Positions 10,701 through 20,189 of a stretch of 64,000 nt of DNA are shown piece after piece. The position numbers were made by a program, and so were the translations under genes. This DNA is from Cherax quadricarinatus (Eukaryota; Arthropoda; Malacostraca; Decapoda; Parastacidae). Where the stretch lies: the NCBI RefSeq assembly GCF_038502225.1, contig NC_091321.1, positions 37,729,261 to 37,793,260 on the forward strand, in the 5' to 3' direction. The notes beneath the pieces are model-generated. The model made no database searches and was not told where the DNA came from. It saw only the letters and a program-made list of their open reading frames with translations. Numbering within the stretch: position 1 is the stretch's first letter; each line of letters opens with the position of its first letter.

Positions 10701-13700
10701 TGTACTGTTAGTCTGGTAGTATGTACATGGTGTGCTGTCAATCTGGTAGTATGTACATGGTGTGCTGTCAGTCTGGTAGTATGTGCATGGTGTGCTGTCG
10801 GTCTGGTAGTATGTACATGGTGTACTGTCAGTCTGGTAGTATGTACATGGTGTACTGTCAGTCTGGTAGTTTGTACATGGTGTGCTGTCAGTCTGGTAGT
10901 ATGTACATGGTGTGCTGTCAGTCTGGTAGTATGTACATGGTGTACTGTCAGTCTGGTAGTATGTACATGGTGTACTGTCAGTCTGGTAGTATGTACATGG
11001 TGTACTGTCAGTCTGGTAGTATGTACATGGTGTGCTGTCAGTCTGGTAGTATGTACATGGTGTACTGTCAGTCTGGTAGTTTGCACAAGATGTGCTGTCA
11101 GTCTGGTAGTTTGTACATGATGTACTGTCAGTCTGGTAGTTTGTACATGGTGTACTGTCAGTCTGGTAGTATGTACATGGTGTGCTGTCAGTCTGGTAGT
11201 ATGTACATGGTGTGCTGTCAGTCTGGTAGTATGTACATGGTGTGCTGTCAGTCTGGTAGTATGTACATGGTGTGCTGTCAGTCTGGTAGTATGTACATGG
11301 TGTACTGTCAGTCTGGTAGTATGTACATGGTGTGCTGTCAGTCTGGTAGTATGTACATGGTGTACTGTCAGTCTGGTAGTATGTGCATGGTGTGCTGTTA
11401 GTCTGGTAGTATGTGTATGGTGTACTGTCAATCTTGTAGGATGTACATGGTGTACTGTCAGTCTGGTAGTATGTACATGGTGTACTGTCAGTCTGGTAGT
11501 ATGTACATGGTGTGCTGTCAGTCTGGTAGTATGTACATGGTGTACTGTTAGTCTGGTAGTATGTACATGGTGTACTGTTAGTCTGGTAGTATGTACATGG
11601 TGTGCTGTCAGTCTGGTAGTATGTACATGGTGTACTGTTAGTCTGGTAGTATGTACATGGTGTGCTGTCAATCTGGTAGTATGTACATGGTGTGCTGTCA
11701 GTCTGGTAGTATGTGCATGGTGTGCTGTCGGTCTGGTAGTATGTACATGGTGTGCTGTCAGTCTGGTAGTAAGTACATGGTGTACTGTCAGTCTGGTAGT
11801 ATGTACATGGTGTACTGTCAGTCTGGTAGTTTGTACATGGTGTGCTGTCAGTCTGGTAGTATGTACATGGTGTACTGTCAGTCTGGTAGTATGTACATGG
11901 TGTACTGTCAGTCTGGTAGTATGTACATGGTGTACTGTCAGTCTGGTAGTATGCACAAGATGTGCTGTCAGTTTGGTAGTTTGTACATGATGTACTGTCA
12001 GTCTTGTAGTTTGTACATGATGTACTGTCAGTTGATAGTTTGTACATGACATACTGTCAGTCTGGTAGTTTGTACATGATGTACTGTCAATCTGGTAGTT
12101 TGTACATGATGTATTGTCAGTCTGGTAGTTTGTACATGGTGTACTGTCAGTCTGGTAGTATGTACTTGGTGTGCTGTCAGTCTGGTAGTATGTGTATGGT
12201 GTACTGTCAATCTGGTAGTATGTACATGGTGTACTGTCAGGCTGGTAGTATGTACATGGTGTGCTGTCAGTCTGGTAATATGTACGTGGTGTACTGTCAG
12301 TCTGGTAGTATGTACGTGGTGTGCTGTCAGTCTGGTAGTATGTACATGGTGTACTATCAGTCTGGTAGTATGTACATGGTGTACTGTCAATCTGGTAGTA
12401 TGTACATGGTGTACTGTCAGTCTGGTAGTATGTACATGGTGTGCTGTCAGTCTGGTAGTATGTACATGGTGTACTGTCAGTCTGGTAGTATGTACATGGT
12501 GTGCTGCCAGTCTGGTAGTATGTACATGGTGTGCTGCCAGTCTGGTAGTATGTACATGGTGTGCTGTCAGTCTGGTAGTATGTGTATGGTGTACTGTCAA
12601 TCTTGTAGCATGTACATGGTGTACTGTCAGTCTGGTAGTATGTACATGGTGTACTGTCAGTCTGGTAGTATGTACATGGTGTGCTGTCAGTCTGGTAGTA
12701 TGTACATGGTGTACTGTCAGTCTGGTAGTATGTACATGGTGTGCTGTCAGTCTGGTAGTATGTACATGGTGTGCTGTCAGTCTGGTAGTATGTATATGGT
12801 GTACTGTCAGTCTGGTAGTATGTACATGGTGTACTGTCAGTCTGGTAGTATGTACATGGTGTGCTGTCAGTCTGGTAGTATGTACATGGTGTACTGTCAG
12901 TCTGCTAGTATGTACATGGTGTACTGTTAGTCTGGTAGTATTTACATGGTGTGCTGTCAATCTGGTAGTATGTACATGGTGTGCTGTCAGTCTGGTAGAA
13001 TGTGCATGGTGTGCTGTCGGTCTGGTAGTATGTACATGGTGTGCTGTCAATCTGGTAGAATGTACATGGTGTACTGTCAGTCTGGTAGTTTGAACATGGT
13101 GTTGTGTCAGTCTGGTAGTATGTACATGGTGTGCTGTCAGTCTGGTAGTATGTACATGGTGTACTGTCAGTCTGGTAGTATGTACATGGTGTACTGTCAG
13201 TCTGGTAGTATGTACATGGTGTGCTGTCAATCTGGTAGTATGTACATGGTGTGCTGTCAATCTGGTAGTATGTACATGGTGTGCTGTCAGTCTGGTAGTA
13301 TGTACATGGTGTGCTGTCAGTCTGGTAGTATGTACATGGTGTGCTGTCAGTCTGGTAGTATGTACATGGTGTGCTGTCAGTCTGGTAGTATGTACATGGT
13401 GTGCTGTCAGTCTGGTAGTATGTACATGGTGTACTGTCAGTCTGGTAGTATGTACATGGTGTACTGTCAGTCTGGTAGTATGTACATGGTGTGCTGTCAA
13501 TCTGGTAGTATGTACATGATGTGCTGTCAGTCTGGTAGTATGTACATGGTGTGCTGTCAGTCTGGTAGTATGTACATGGTGTGCTGTCAGTCTGGTAGTA
13601 TGCACATGGTGTGCTGTCAGTCTGGTAGTATGTACATGGTGTGCTGTCAGTCTGGTAGTATGTACATGGTTGTTCTGTCAGTCTGGTAGTGTGTACATGG

Positions 13701-14130
13701 TGTGCTGTCAGTCTGGTAGTATGTACATGGTGTGCTGTCAGTCTGGTAATATGTACATGGTGTACTGTCAGTCTGGTAGTATGTACATGGTGTGCTGTCA
13801 GTGTGGTAGTATGTGTATGGTATACTGTCAATGTGGTAGTATGTACATGGTGTACTGTCAGTCTGATAGTATGTACATGGTGTACTGTCAGTCTGATAGT
13901 ATGTACATGGTGTTCTGTCAGTCTGGTGGTATGTACATGGTGTGCTGTCAGTCTGGTAGTATGTACATGGTGTGCTGTCAGTCTGGTAGTATGTACATGG
14001 TGTGCTGTCAGTCTGGTAGTATGTACATGGTGTACTGTCAGTCTGGTAGTATGTACATGGTGTACTGTCAGTCTGGTAGTATGCACATGATTACTGTCAG
14101 TCTGGTAGCATGTACATGATATACTGTCAG
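7797..14130. repeat. 30-bp minisatellite array, about 210 copies, with higher-order repeats
   Basis: The unit is CTGTCAGTCTGGTAGTATGT followed by ACATGGTGTA (30 bp). It begins 79 bp after the exon A donor and fills more than half of the intron. Variants cluster: TTTGTACATGATG units at 7810-8290 and again at 11080-11130 and 11970-12130; rare 29-bp units near 8190, 8250 and 12030. An 8-unit block (240 bp) at 10481-10720 repeats at 10721-10960, a block at 8791-8970 repeats at 9391-9570, and the variant order near 8190-8410 is echoed at 12030-12245. Because 30 is divisible by three and the unit lacks stops in several frames, open frames up to about 1285 codons exist on both strands; these are not proteins. 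Confidence 0.95.
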
Positions 14131-14164
14131 TCATTTAGAATGTTGCTCATTTCTTTATCATCAG

Positions 14165-14215
14165 TATATGAGTTCAACTAACATATTTATATACTTGTAG
14201 TGAAAGTCACTGTTC
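14165..14215 (+). pseudogene. Duplicated, decayed 3' splice site and start of exon B
   Basis: The sequence TTCAACTAACATATTTATAT, then ACTTGTAG and TGAAAGTCACTGTTCA, matches the real exon B acceptor region at 19440-19495 (TTCAACTAACATATTAATAT, then ACTTACAG, TGAAAG, and after seven extra bases TCACTGTTCA). It therefore looks like a partial copy of the end of intron A plus about 16 bases of exon B, lacking TTTTGAG. It then runs directly into the 34-bp minisatellite. It keeps an AG acceptor, so it could act as a decoy splice site. Confidence 0.75.
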
Positions 14216-14580
14216 ATCCCACCCACGACGCCGCTTCCTCATATTTATCATCCCACCCACGACGCCGCTTCCTCATGTTTATCATCCCATCCATGACGCC
14301 GCTTCCTCATGTTTATCATCCCACCCACGACGCTGCTTCCTCATGTTTATCATCCCACCCACGACGCCGCTTCCTCATGTTTATCATCCCACCCACGACG
14401 CTGCTTCCTCATGTTTATCATCCCACCCACGACGCCGCTTCCTCATGTTTATCATCCCACCCACGACGCCGCTTCCTCATGTTTATCATCCCACCCACGA
14501 CGCCGCTTCCTCATGTTTATCATCCCACCCACGACGCCGCATCCTCATGTTTATCATCCCACCCACGACGCTGCTTCATG
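14207..14580. repeat. 34-bp minisatellite, about 11 copies
   Basis: The unit is TCATGTTTATCATCCCACCC then ACGACGCCGCTTCC, with ACGCTGC variants. It is more GC-rich than its surroundings and begins inside the decayed copy of the exon B start. The 34-bp period cycles through all three frames, giving open frames in all plus-strand frames that have no coding meaning. Confidence 0.92.
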
Positions 14581-14839
14581 TTTATCACACTCAGTTGGTG
14601 TCTCTCTCGTTGAGTTAGGAATACTCCACGCATTCATCCATTGTTTTTTGTGCTTGTTTATTGTTTGCGACTGTAAAATGAGCCACCATGGGGCCAAAGA
14701 ATGTTCAGAGTGGCAGCCCTTTGGTAAAGTAGGTGAGAAACACGATAGAATTCAAGAAAGAAGTTTTAGCAAAATATGAAAGTGGCATATGTGTGGCTGA
14801 GCTCGCCAGAATGTATGGTAAGTCAACGTATGGTAAGAC

Positions 14840-15061
14840 AACGAAGTGTATTGTATGAATGCCAGGAGTGATGGTCACTCACGCAGAAACAACGCCACAC
14901 TGACACTCTGAATGTTATGTGGGAGCCCTTGCGTATGCCTGGCCGCTCTCAGCCACACGGACGTGTTCCATACGACGGACGAATTGCAAGGCAAATCACG
15001 AACCAATAGGCTTTATTTTGACGAAAAAGGTTGAAATTCACGAAACTTGGGGGTCCACTGT
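14840..15061 (-). mobile_element. Fragment of a Tigger-like element end, inverted inside the transposase pseudogene
   Basis: The segment ends CTTGGGGGTCCACTG and TA, the right inverted terminus seen also at 24911-24919 and 30373-30383, and its interior resembles the 5' untranslated part of those relatives on the minus strand. After it the transposase reading resumes with LMKQRAQTIEDVKKLLLEW. Its left terminus could not be found, so the start is approximate. Confidence 0.5.
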
Positions 15062-16348
15062 ATGCTAATGAAACAGAGAGCACAAACAATCGAGGATGTG
15101 AAGAAGTTGTTGTTGGAGTGGATCAACGAGAAACAGTTAACGGGAGATAGTGTTTCGGAGGGGATAATTTGCGAGAAGGCAAGGCAGTTGCATGAGTATC
15201 TCGTAAAGAAAATACCATGAATGAGTGCTGCTGTTAGTGAATTTAATGCCAGCAAAGGCTGATTTGACATATTCAAGAAGCGAAGTGGCATACACATTGT
15301 GGTAAGGTATGGTGAGGCTGCAAGTTCTGAAAAATGTGCGGCCAAAGCATTCATTGATGAATTCAAGGAGTACGTAGAGGCTGAAGGATTCCTTCCCAAC
15401 AAATGTTCACTTGTGATGAAACAGGCCTCTTTTGGAGGAAAATACCAAAGAGGACCTACATCATGTAGGAGGAAAAAGCACTCCCAGGACACAAGCCTAT
15501 GAAGAATAGACTAACTCTTTTGTTCTGTGGTAACGCTAGTGGGGATTTTAAAGTGAAGCTTTTACTCGTGTATCACTCTGAATATCACCGAGTGTTCAAG
15601 GAAAACAGTGTCATGAAGAGTAGATTATTTGTGATGTGGAAGACTAACAATGGCATGGGTCATGAGGCTGATTTTCATTGAGTGGGTCAGTGAAGTGTTT
15701 GGAGGGAGCATGAAGAAATACCTCCTGGAAAAAACTTGGCACTCAAGTGCCTCCTGGTAATAGACAGTGCTCCTGCTCATCCTCCAGATTTGGAAGACCA
15801 ATTCTTTGGGGACTTGAATTTCATCACAGTGAAGTTCTTACCCCCTAATACTACTACTATTATCCAGCCAATGGACCAGCAGGTCATTTCTAACTTCAAA
15901 AAACTGTACACCAAAGCAGTATTTCAAAGGCGCTTTGAAGTGACCTCGGACACCGAATTTGACCCTAAGAGAGTTCTGGAGGAATCACTTCAGTATCCTC
16001 AGTTGCATAACCCTTATAGATAAGGCTTGACAGGGAGTGGCTTCTAGGACGATGAACTCTGCTTGGAGAAAATTGTGGCCATAATGTGTCCTCCAGAAGG
16101 ATTTTGAAGGGTTTGAGGCTGACCCTGATGACCCTATGCCTATTGTGGAATATGTCTCTTTGGGGAAGTCCATGAGATTGGATGTGAGTGGTGAGGATGT
16201 GGAAGAGTTGGTGGAGGACCACAGGGAAGAGCTAACCACTGAAGAGCTGTAATACATTCAGCTGGAACAGCAACAGACTGCAGCTGAGAATATTGCTTCA
16301 GAGCATGAGGAAGAGAGGGGGGGAGAATGTGCCTTCTTCAGCGATTAA

Positions 16349-17422
16349 CCCTTTGAGGGTCCGTCCCGTAGATCTATGGCTTTACGTTCAGGGTCCAAAC
16401 CGTAGATCTACGTCATGAGCTCAGCTCACTCTGATAAACTGTGAGTGGTACATTTGGGCCTAGATATGAGAGAATACATCTATGTGGTATGTGTGCACCA
16501 CATAAAACAGATCCTGCAGCACGCTGTGTATAATGAGAGAAAAAACTGAAATCATGATTTTTCAATTTAAACAGCGACTTTGCAGTGTTTTTTCGTATGT
16601 TTTTTATAGTTCTATTTGCGATTTCTTGGTCTCATTTGATAGAATGGAAGACATATTACAGAAATAGAGATGATTTTGATTGGTTTTCGCACTGGAAATG
16701 GCTTGAAACTGAGCTCAAAGTAGCAGAAATGTTAAATTTTTGCCGATATTCAAGAGTAAACAAACGACCCCACACGTCTAATACACGCCAGCTGGTGGGT
16801 CTAATATGCATTCACAAATATGGTGATGATATTTATACAATTATTACAGTATTGCATAACAGTAAATCTTCTATTTTTTGGTGTGAATAAAAATTCATTA
16901 TGTGAATAAAAAATCAAAATGGAATTTATTTGTAAAGCCTCTAAACGTAACTAATGAACAGAGGAAATGTTAGTTTAGTTCCAGGAATACCTACATTGTT
17001 TATTCTGGACCCTATTTTGAAATTGGAATATTTTGAACTTTGTGTTAAATTGGCCAAATTAACAATTTCTGATCACTTTAATTTGTAGTTGAAACAGTTG
17101 ACTTGGTGATTTCTTGTGCTCAATCGATAGAATAGAAGTAATACTAGTGAAATAGCTAAGAATTTGGTTGACTGGAATAATGTAATTGGCCTAAAATGGG
17201 AGTCAAAGTCGGCAAAATTGCCGATTTGTAAATATCGCTTACACATCAAAATTCGCGGGAGCATAATTTCGTCAATTTTCCATCAAATTTCGTACTTTTT
17301 GTTTTATTACCTTCACAAAAAGATTCTCTACCATTTCATAAGAAAAAATAACAAATTTTTTTTTTGAAAATTCTTGGACACTGGGGCACCACTTCAGATT
17401 TGGGCCTTGGACCCTGAAGGGG
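16349..17422 (+). mobile_element. TTAA (piggyBac-like) non-autonomous transposon, GATC-palindrome subfamily
   Basis: TTAA at 16345-16348 and 17423-17426 flank CCCTTTGAGGGTCC and GGACCCTGAAGGGG. Length 1074 bp. Near the left end are CGTAGATCTATG (16367-16378) and CGTAGATCTACG (16401-16412), 34 bp apart. It interrupts the C-terminal part of the Tigger-like pseudogene; the transposase reading (SSAI, then KDIYAKWSG) continues across the TTAA, which confirms the insertion point. Confidence 0.85.
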
Positions 17423-17558
17423 TTAAAGGACATTTATGCGAAGTGGAGTGGGGTGCAAAGTTTTGCTGAGAATTATTACCCTAACAGAAGTGTTGCATGC
17501 TGTGTCTGCAACATGTTCAATGATAAACTAGACATGTGCAACATTCGGGTATCTTTAA

Positions 17559-17769
17559 CCCGTAAACGGTCCAAGCAGATCTACGTTCACGTGTAGTGCT
17601 ACAAAAGTAGATCTACGTTTTTTTTTTTACATATTTTCAAATATAACAAAAAAAAAGTAGATCAAAGTTTTTTTACACATTTTCAAATGTAAAAAAACAA
17701 AAAGAAGATCTACTTTTTTTACATTCAAATGTTGAAAAAACGTATATATACGTTTGGACCGTTTACAGG
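17559..17769. mobile_element. Short TTAA MITE, 211 bp
   Basis: The inverted ends CCCGTAAACGGTCCAA and TTGGACCGTTTACAGG are flanked by TTAA at 17555-17558 and 17770-17773. The inside is a long imperfect hairpin rich in GTAGATCTAC and A/T runs, and near the right end is CGTATATATACG. It shares the CGTA-N4-TACG palindromes of the larger TTAA family but has different terminal sequence. A related right end occurs at about 42890-42920. Confidence 0.75.
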
Positions 17770-17773
17770 TTAA

Positions 17774-17965
17774 TGAGGAAACATTTCCCCACACAGTGGC
17801 TTCATCAGTCCATACAAAGGAGAATGTTGAAGAACAGGAGGAGTTTGAGGCAATCAGTCCTTCAGCCATGAGTCGATGTAATCAGTCCATCAATCTTGAA
17901 AAGAATACAGCTTATGTGTGAAGAAGTGGCTTATATACTGTAGGCAGGAGAGGTGCAGCAGCTGT
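17774..17965 (-). mobile_element. Penelope-like terminal repeat fragment with decayed hammerhead motif
   Basis: It is related to 4580-4770: the minus strand reads GGACTGATGAAGCCAC, then GTGGGGAAATGTTTCC. The CTGATGA core is kept, but stem II and the stem III palindrome carry changes, so self-cleavage is unlikely. Confidence 0.6.
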
Positions 17966-17989
17966 AGGTGGTATCACATTTGAAGAGTG

Positions 17990-19340
17990 TGGAAGTAGGT
18001 CATGAACAGGGAAGCATTAGGAAGAGTAAGGGGTGTATAGAACAAGTGTTTACAGTGAAATATATAGGTGAGCAGTATTTGGATAAGGGTAAAGAGGTGG
18101 TTGTTCCATATATGGATTTGGAAAAGGCATATGATAGGGAGGTTAGAGGGGCAATGTGGCAGATGTTGCAGATGTATGGAACGGGAGATAGGTTACTGAA
18201 AGCAGTGAAGAGTTTTTATGAGGATAGTGAGGCCCATGTTAGAGTATGTAGGAGAGAGGGAGATTATTTATCGGTAAAAATAGACCTTAGACATGGAAGT
18301 GTGATGTCATAATGGTTGTTCAATATGTTTATAGACTAGGTTGTAAGAGAAGTGAATCCTCAGTGTTGGCAAGAGGTGTGGGATTAAATGATAAAGAATC
18401 TAACACAAAGTGAGAGTTGTCGCAGTTGCTTTTTGCCGATGACACTGTACTTTTGGGAGATTTTGAAGAGAACTTGCAGAGGTTGGTGGATGAGTTTGGT
18501 AGGGTATGTAAGAGAAGGAAACTAATAGTGAACATAAGAAAGAGTAAGGTGATGAGGATAACAAAAAGTTTGGGTAATGAAAGATTGGATATTAGATTGG
18601 TGGGAGAGAATATGGAGGAGGTGAATGTATTCAGATACCTGGGAGTGGACTTGTCAGCAGATGGGATATGAAAGACAAGGTGAATTATAAAATTGATCAG
18701 GAGGGCAAAAGGTGAGTGGTGCACTGAGGAGTCTGTGGAGACTGAGAACTTTGTCCATGGAAGCAAGAGGGGAAATTTATGAGACTATAGTTCTACCAAC
18801 ACTCTTACATGGGTGTGAAGCATGGGTGGTGAATGTTGCAACAAGGAGTAGGCTGGAGGCAGTGGAGATGTCAAGTCTGAGGGAAATGTATGGAGTGAAT
18901 ATAATGTATTGAGTCTGTAGTTTGGAAATCGGGAGGTGGTGCAGGGTTACTAAAAGTATTACCCAGAGGGCTGAGGAGAGGTTGTTGAGGTGGTTTGGAC
19001 GTTTAGAGAGGATCGAATGAAATAGAATGACTTGGTGAGCATATAAATCTGTAGCAGAAGGAAGGTGGGGTAGGGGTCAGTCTAGGAAAGGTTGGAGGGG
19101 TAGGTAAAGGAGTTTTTTTTGTTGCGAAGGGCTTGGACTTCCAGCAAGCATGCACGAGTTTGTTAGATAGGAACAAGTGAAGACAAAGGTTTTTATGACT
19201 TTACATGCTGTTGGATTGTGAGCAAGGTAACATGACGGGATTCAGGGAAACCAACAGGCCGAACTTGAGTCCTGGAGGTGGGAAGTACAGCGCTTCCTCT
19301 TTGAAGGAGGCGTGTTGATTAGGTGCAGTTTTATAACCAT
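17990..19340 (+). pseudogene. RTE-like LINE, 5'-truncated and broken copy
   Basis: It encodes pieces of an RTE-like reverse transcriptase: QVFTVKYIGEQYLDKGKEV, MDLEKAYDREVRGAMWQML, FADDTVLLGDF (the FADD catalytic motif at about 18432), and a C-terminal part with TLLHGCEAWVVNVATRSRL. Several stops and shifts break it. The 3' tail near 19330-19370 carries the GGCAAGACAGT sequence seen in other copies. The endonuclease half is absent. Confidence 0.75.
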
Positions 19341-19469
19341 AGTGTAGGCATACCTTCGGCAAGACAGTCATGTAGTGAACAATGAAGAATGTGTTTCTTC
19401 TTTTATGGGTGCCCCTGCCATGAGAGTTTTAAGTCACTTTTCAACTAACATATTAATATATACTTACAG

Positions 19470-19648
19470 TGAAAGTTTTGAGTCACTGTTCAAGACAGTT
19501 ACTCATGCCAACCCGGTGATAGTTCTTCGTGATGTGACCATCAAGGAGCTGAGAGAACTCATCAACTACATCTACAAGGGTAAAATCCTCGTCAAGTCCC
19601 GAGATCTTCCTGGCCTCCTCAAGACTGCCGCCCTTCTCAAAATTCATG
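19470..19648 (+). CDS. BTB-psq transcription factor, exon B (second half of BTB/POZ domain)
   Basis: The acceptor is TATACTTACAG (to 19469) and the donor is GTAAAA (19649). The first base completes the split codon from exon A (AG+T, Ser) and the last base opens a new codon (phase 1). The translation contains SFESLFK, PVIVLRDVTIKELRELINYI (the conserved .V.L.DV...ELR.LI.YIY stretch), YKGKILVKSRDLPGLLKTA and ALLKIHG. This completes a BTB fold of normal length (about 110 residues over exons A and B) without any insertion or stop, so the domain looks functional. Confidence 0.9.
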
Positions 19649-20048
19649 GTAAAAATCATTTAGGACGTAGTATACAGTTCTCCACAGGGAAGAATCCTTC
19701 CAGCACAAAGCATGAGTATCATAAGTGGTGACTAATACTGGGAGCAAGTGGCTAGTAACCCCTTCTGTATAAATTTCTAAATTTAAAAAGAAAAAAATTT
19801 ATATTTAAGGTGTATTTCTTTTTAGATAGCCCTGCTTTGTTTGAGATGGCCAGTCACATCGGCTCTCTCCTACCGAGGCAGGGTGACTCCCCCCCTCCCC
19901 CCCAAAACCAACTTCCACCATCATTTTCATAAATCACTGACTTTGCGGAGGCACCCAGAAACGACAGTTCAGATGTCACTCCAAACTAGCTAGAACGTTT
20001 CCCTGAACTAATCTGTTTGGACTTCCTATTCATTTCTGCAACAATGCA
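19649..20048. other. Start of intron B, repeat-derived leader fragments
   Basis: After the donor there is unique-looking sequence, then GGCTAGTAACCCCTTCTGTA (about 19750), a piece of the RTE 5' leader, and a fragment with CTACCGAGGCAGGGTGACTC (about 19870), a piece of the RTE 3' tail on the opposite strand. No exon was recognised. Confidence 0.5.
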
Positions 20049-20092
20049 AGCTCCTGATGATGTGTTGATTGTAACATGAAAGGCCTAGAGCT
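20049..20092 (+). ncRNA. Hammerhead ribozyme-like motif with palindromic stem III
   Basis: Stem I AGCTC (20049-20053), core CTGATGA (20054-20060), stem II region (20061-20077, TGT...ACA with an offset pair), GAAA (20078-20081), stem III palindrome AGGCCT (20081-20086), A at the cleavage position (20087), and GAGCT closing stem I (20088-20092). All core positions fit. The same layout with the same stem I occurs at 38441-38482. Stem II is weak, so present-day activity is doubtful. Confidence 0.5.
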
Positions 20093-20189
20093 GTTATTCA
20101 ACTCTCTGTGGTTGTTTGGCTTATATATATAAGCCACTTTGGTCACACTTCACAAACACGCACGTGCATATATATATACATACATCTAG

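Larger units (their letters stand above)
14594..17550 (+). pseudogene. Tigger/pogo-like transposase gene, broken and interrupted
   Basis: Pieces in order: an N-terminal start (near 14691, resembling the start at 53186), a helix-turn-helix-like segment AKYESGICVAELARMYG (about 14768-14820), a CENP-B-like segment (15062-15260), then the DDE catalytic part. The first catalytic region reads CDETGLFWRK (about 15411), the second LLVIDSAPAHP (about 15753), the third PNTTTIIQPMDQQVI (about 15845), followed by a C-terminal region with VEYVSLGK, DVEELVEDH and KDIYAKWSGVQSF. These pieces fall in different frames with several stops, so it is dead. A reversed short derivative ending in GGGGTCCACTG interrupts it before 15061, and a TTAA element splits it at 16349-17422. 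Confidence 0.75.

Noticed and set aside
8190..12047. Open frames of up to 1285 codons on both strands (YYQTDSTPCT- or HVHTTRLTVH-type repeats)
   Set aside because: They exist only because the 30-bp unit is a multiple of three without stops in several frames. There is no start context, splice support or non-repetitive coding flank, and the array sits in an intron.
7797..14130. Regularly spaced 30-bp repeats that could suggest a CRISPR array
   Set aside because: The units are head-to-tail with no unique spacers, and the genome is clearly eukaryotic.
19829..19925. Possible exon after the acceptor-like TTCTTTTTAG near 19823
   Set aside because: The following sequence contains the RTE tail motif (CCTACCGAGGCAGGGTGAC) and exon B already joins exon C in phase.
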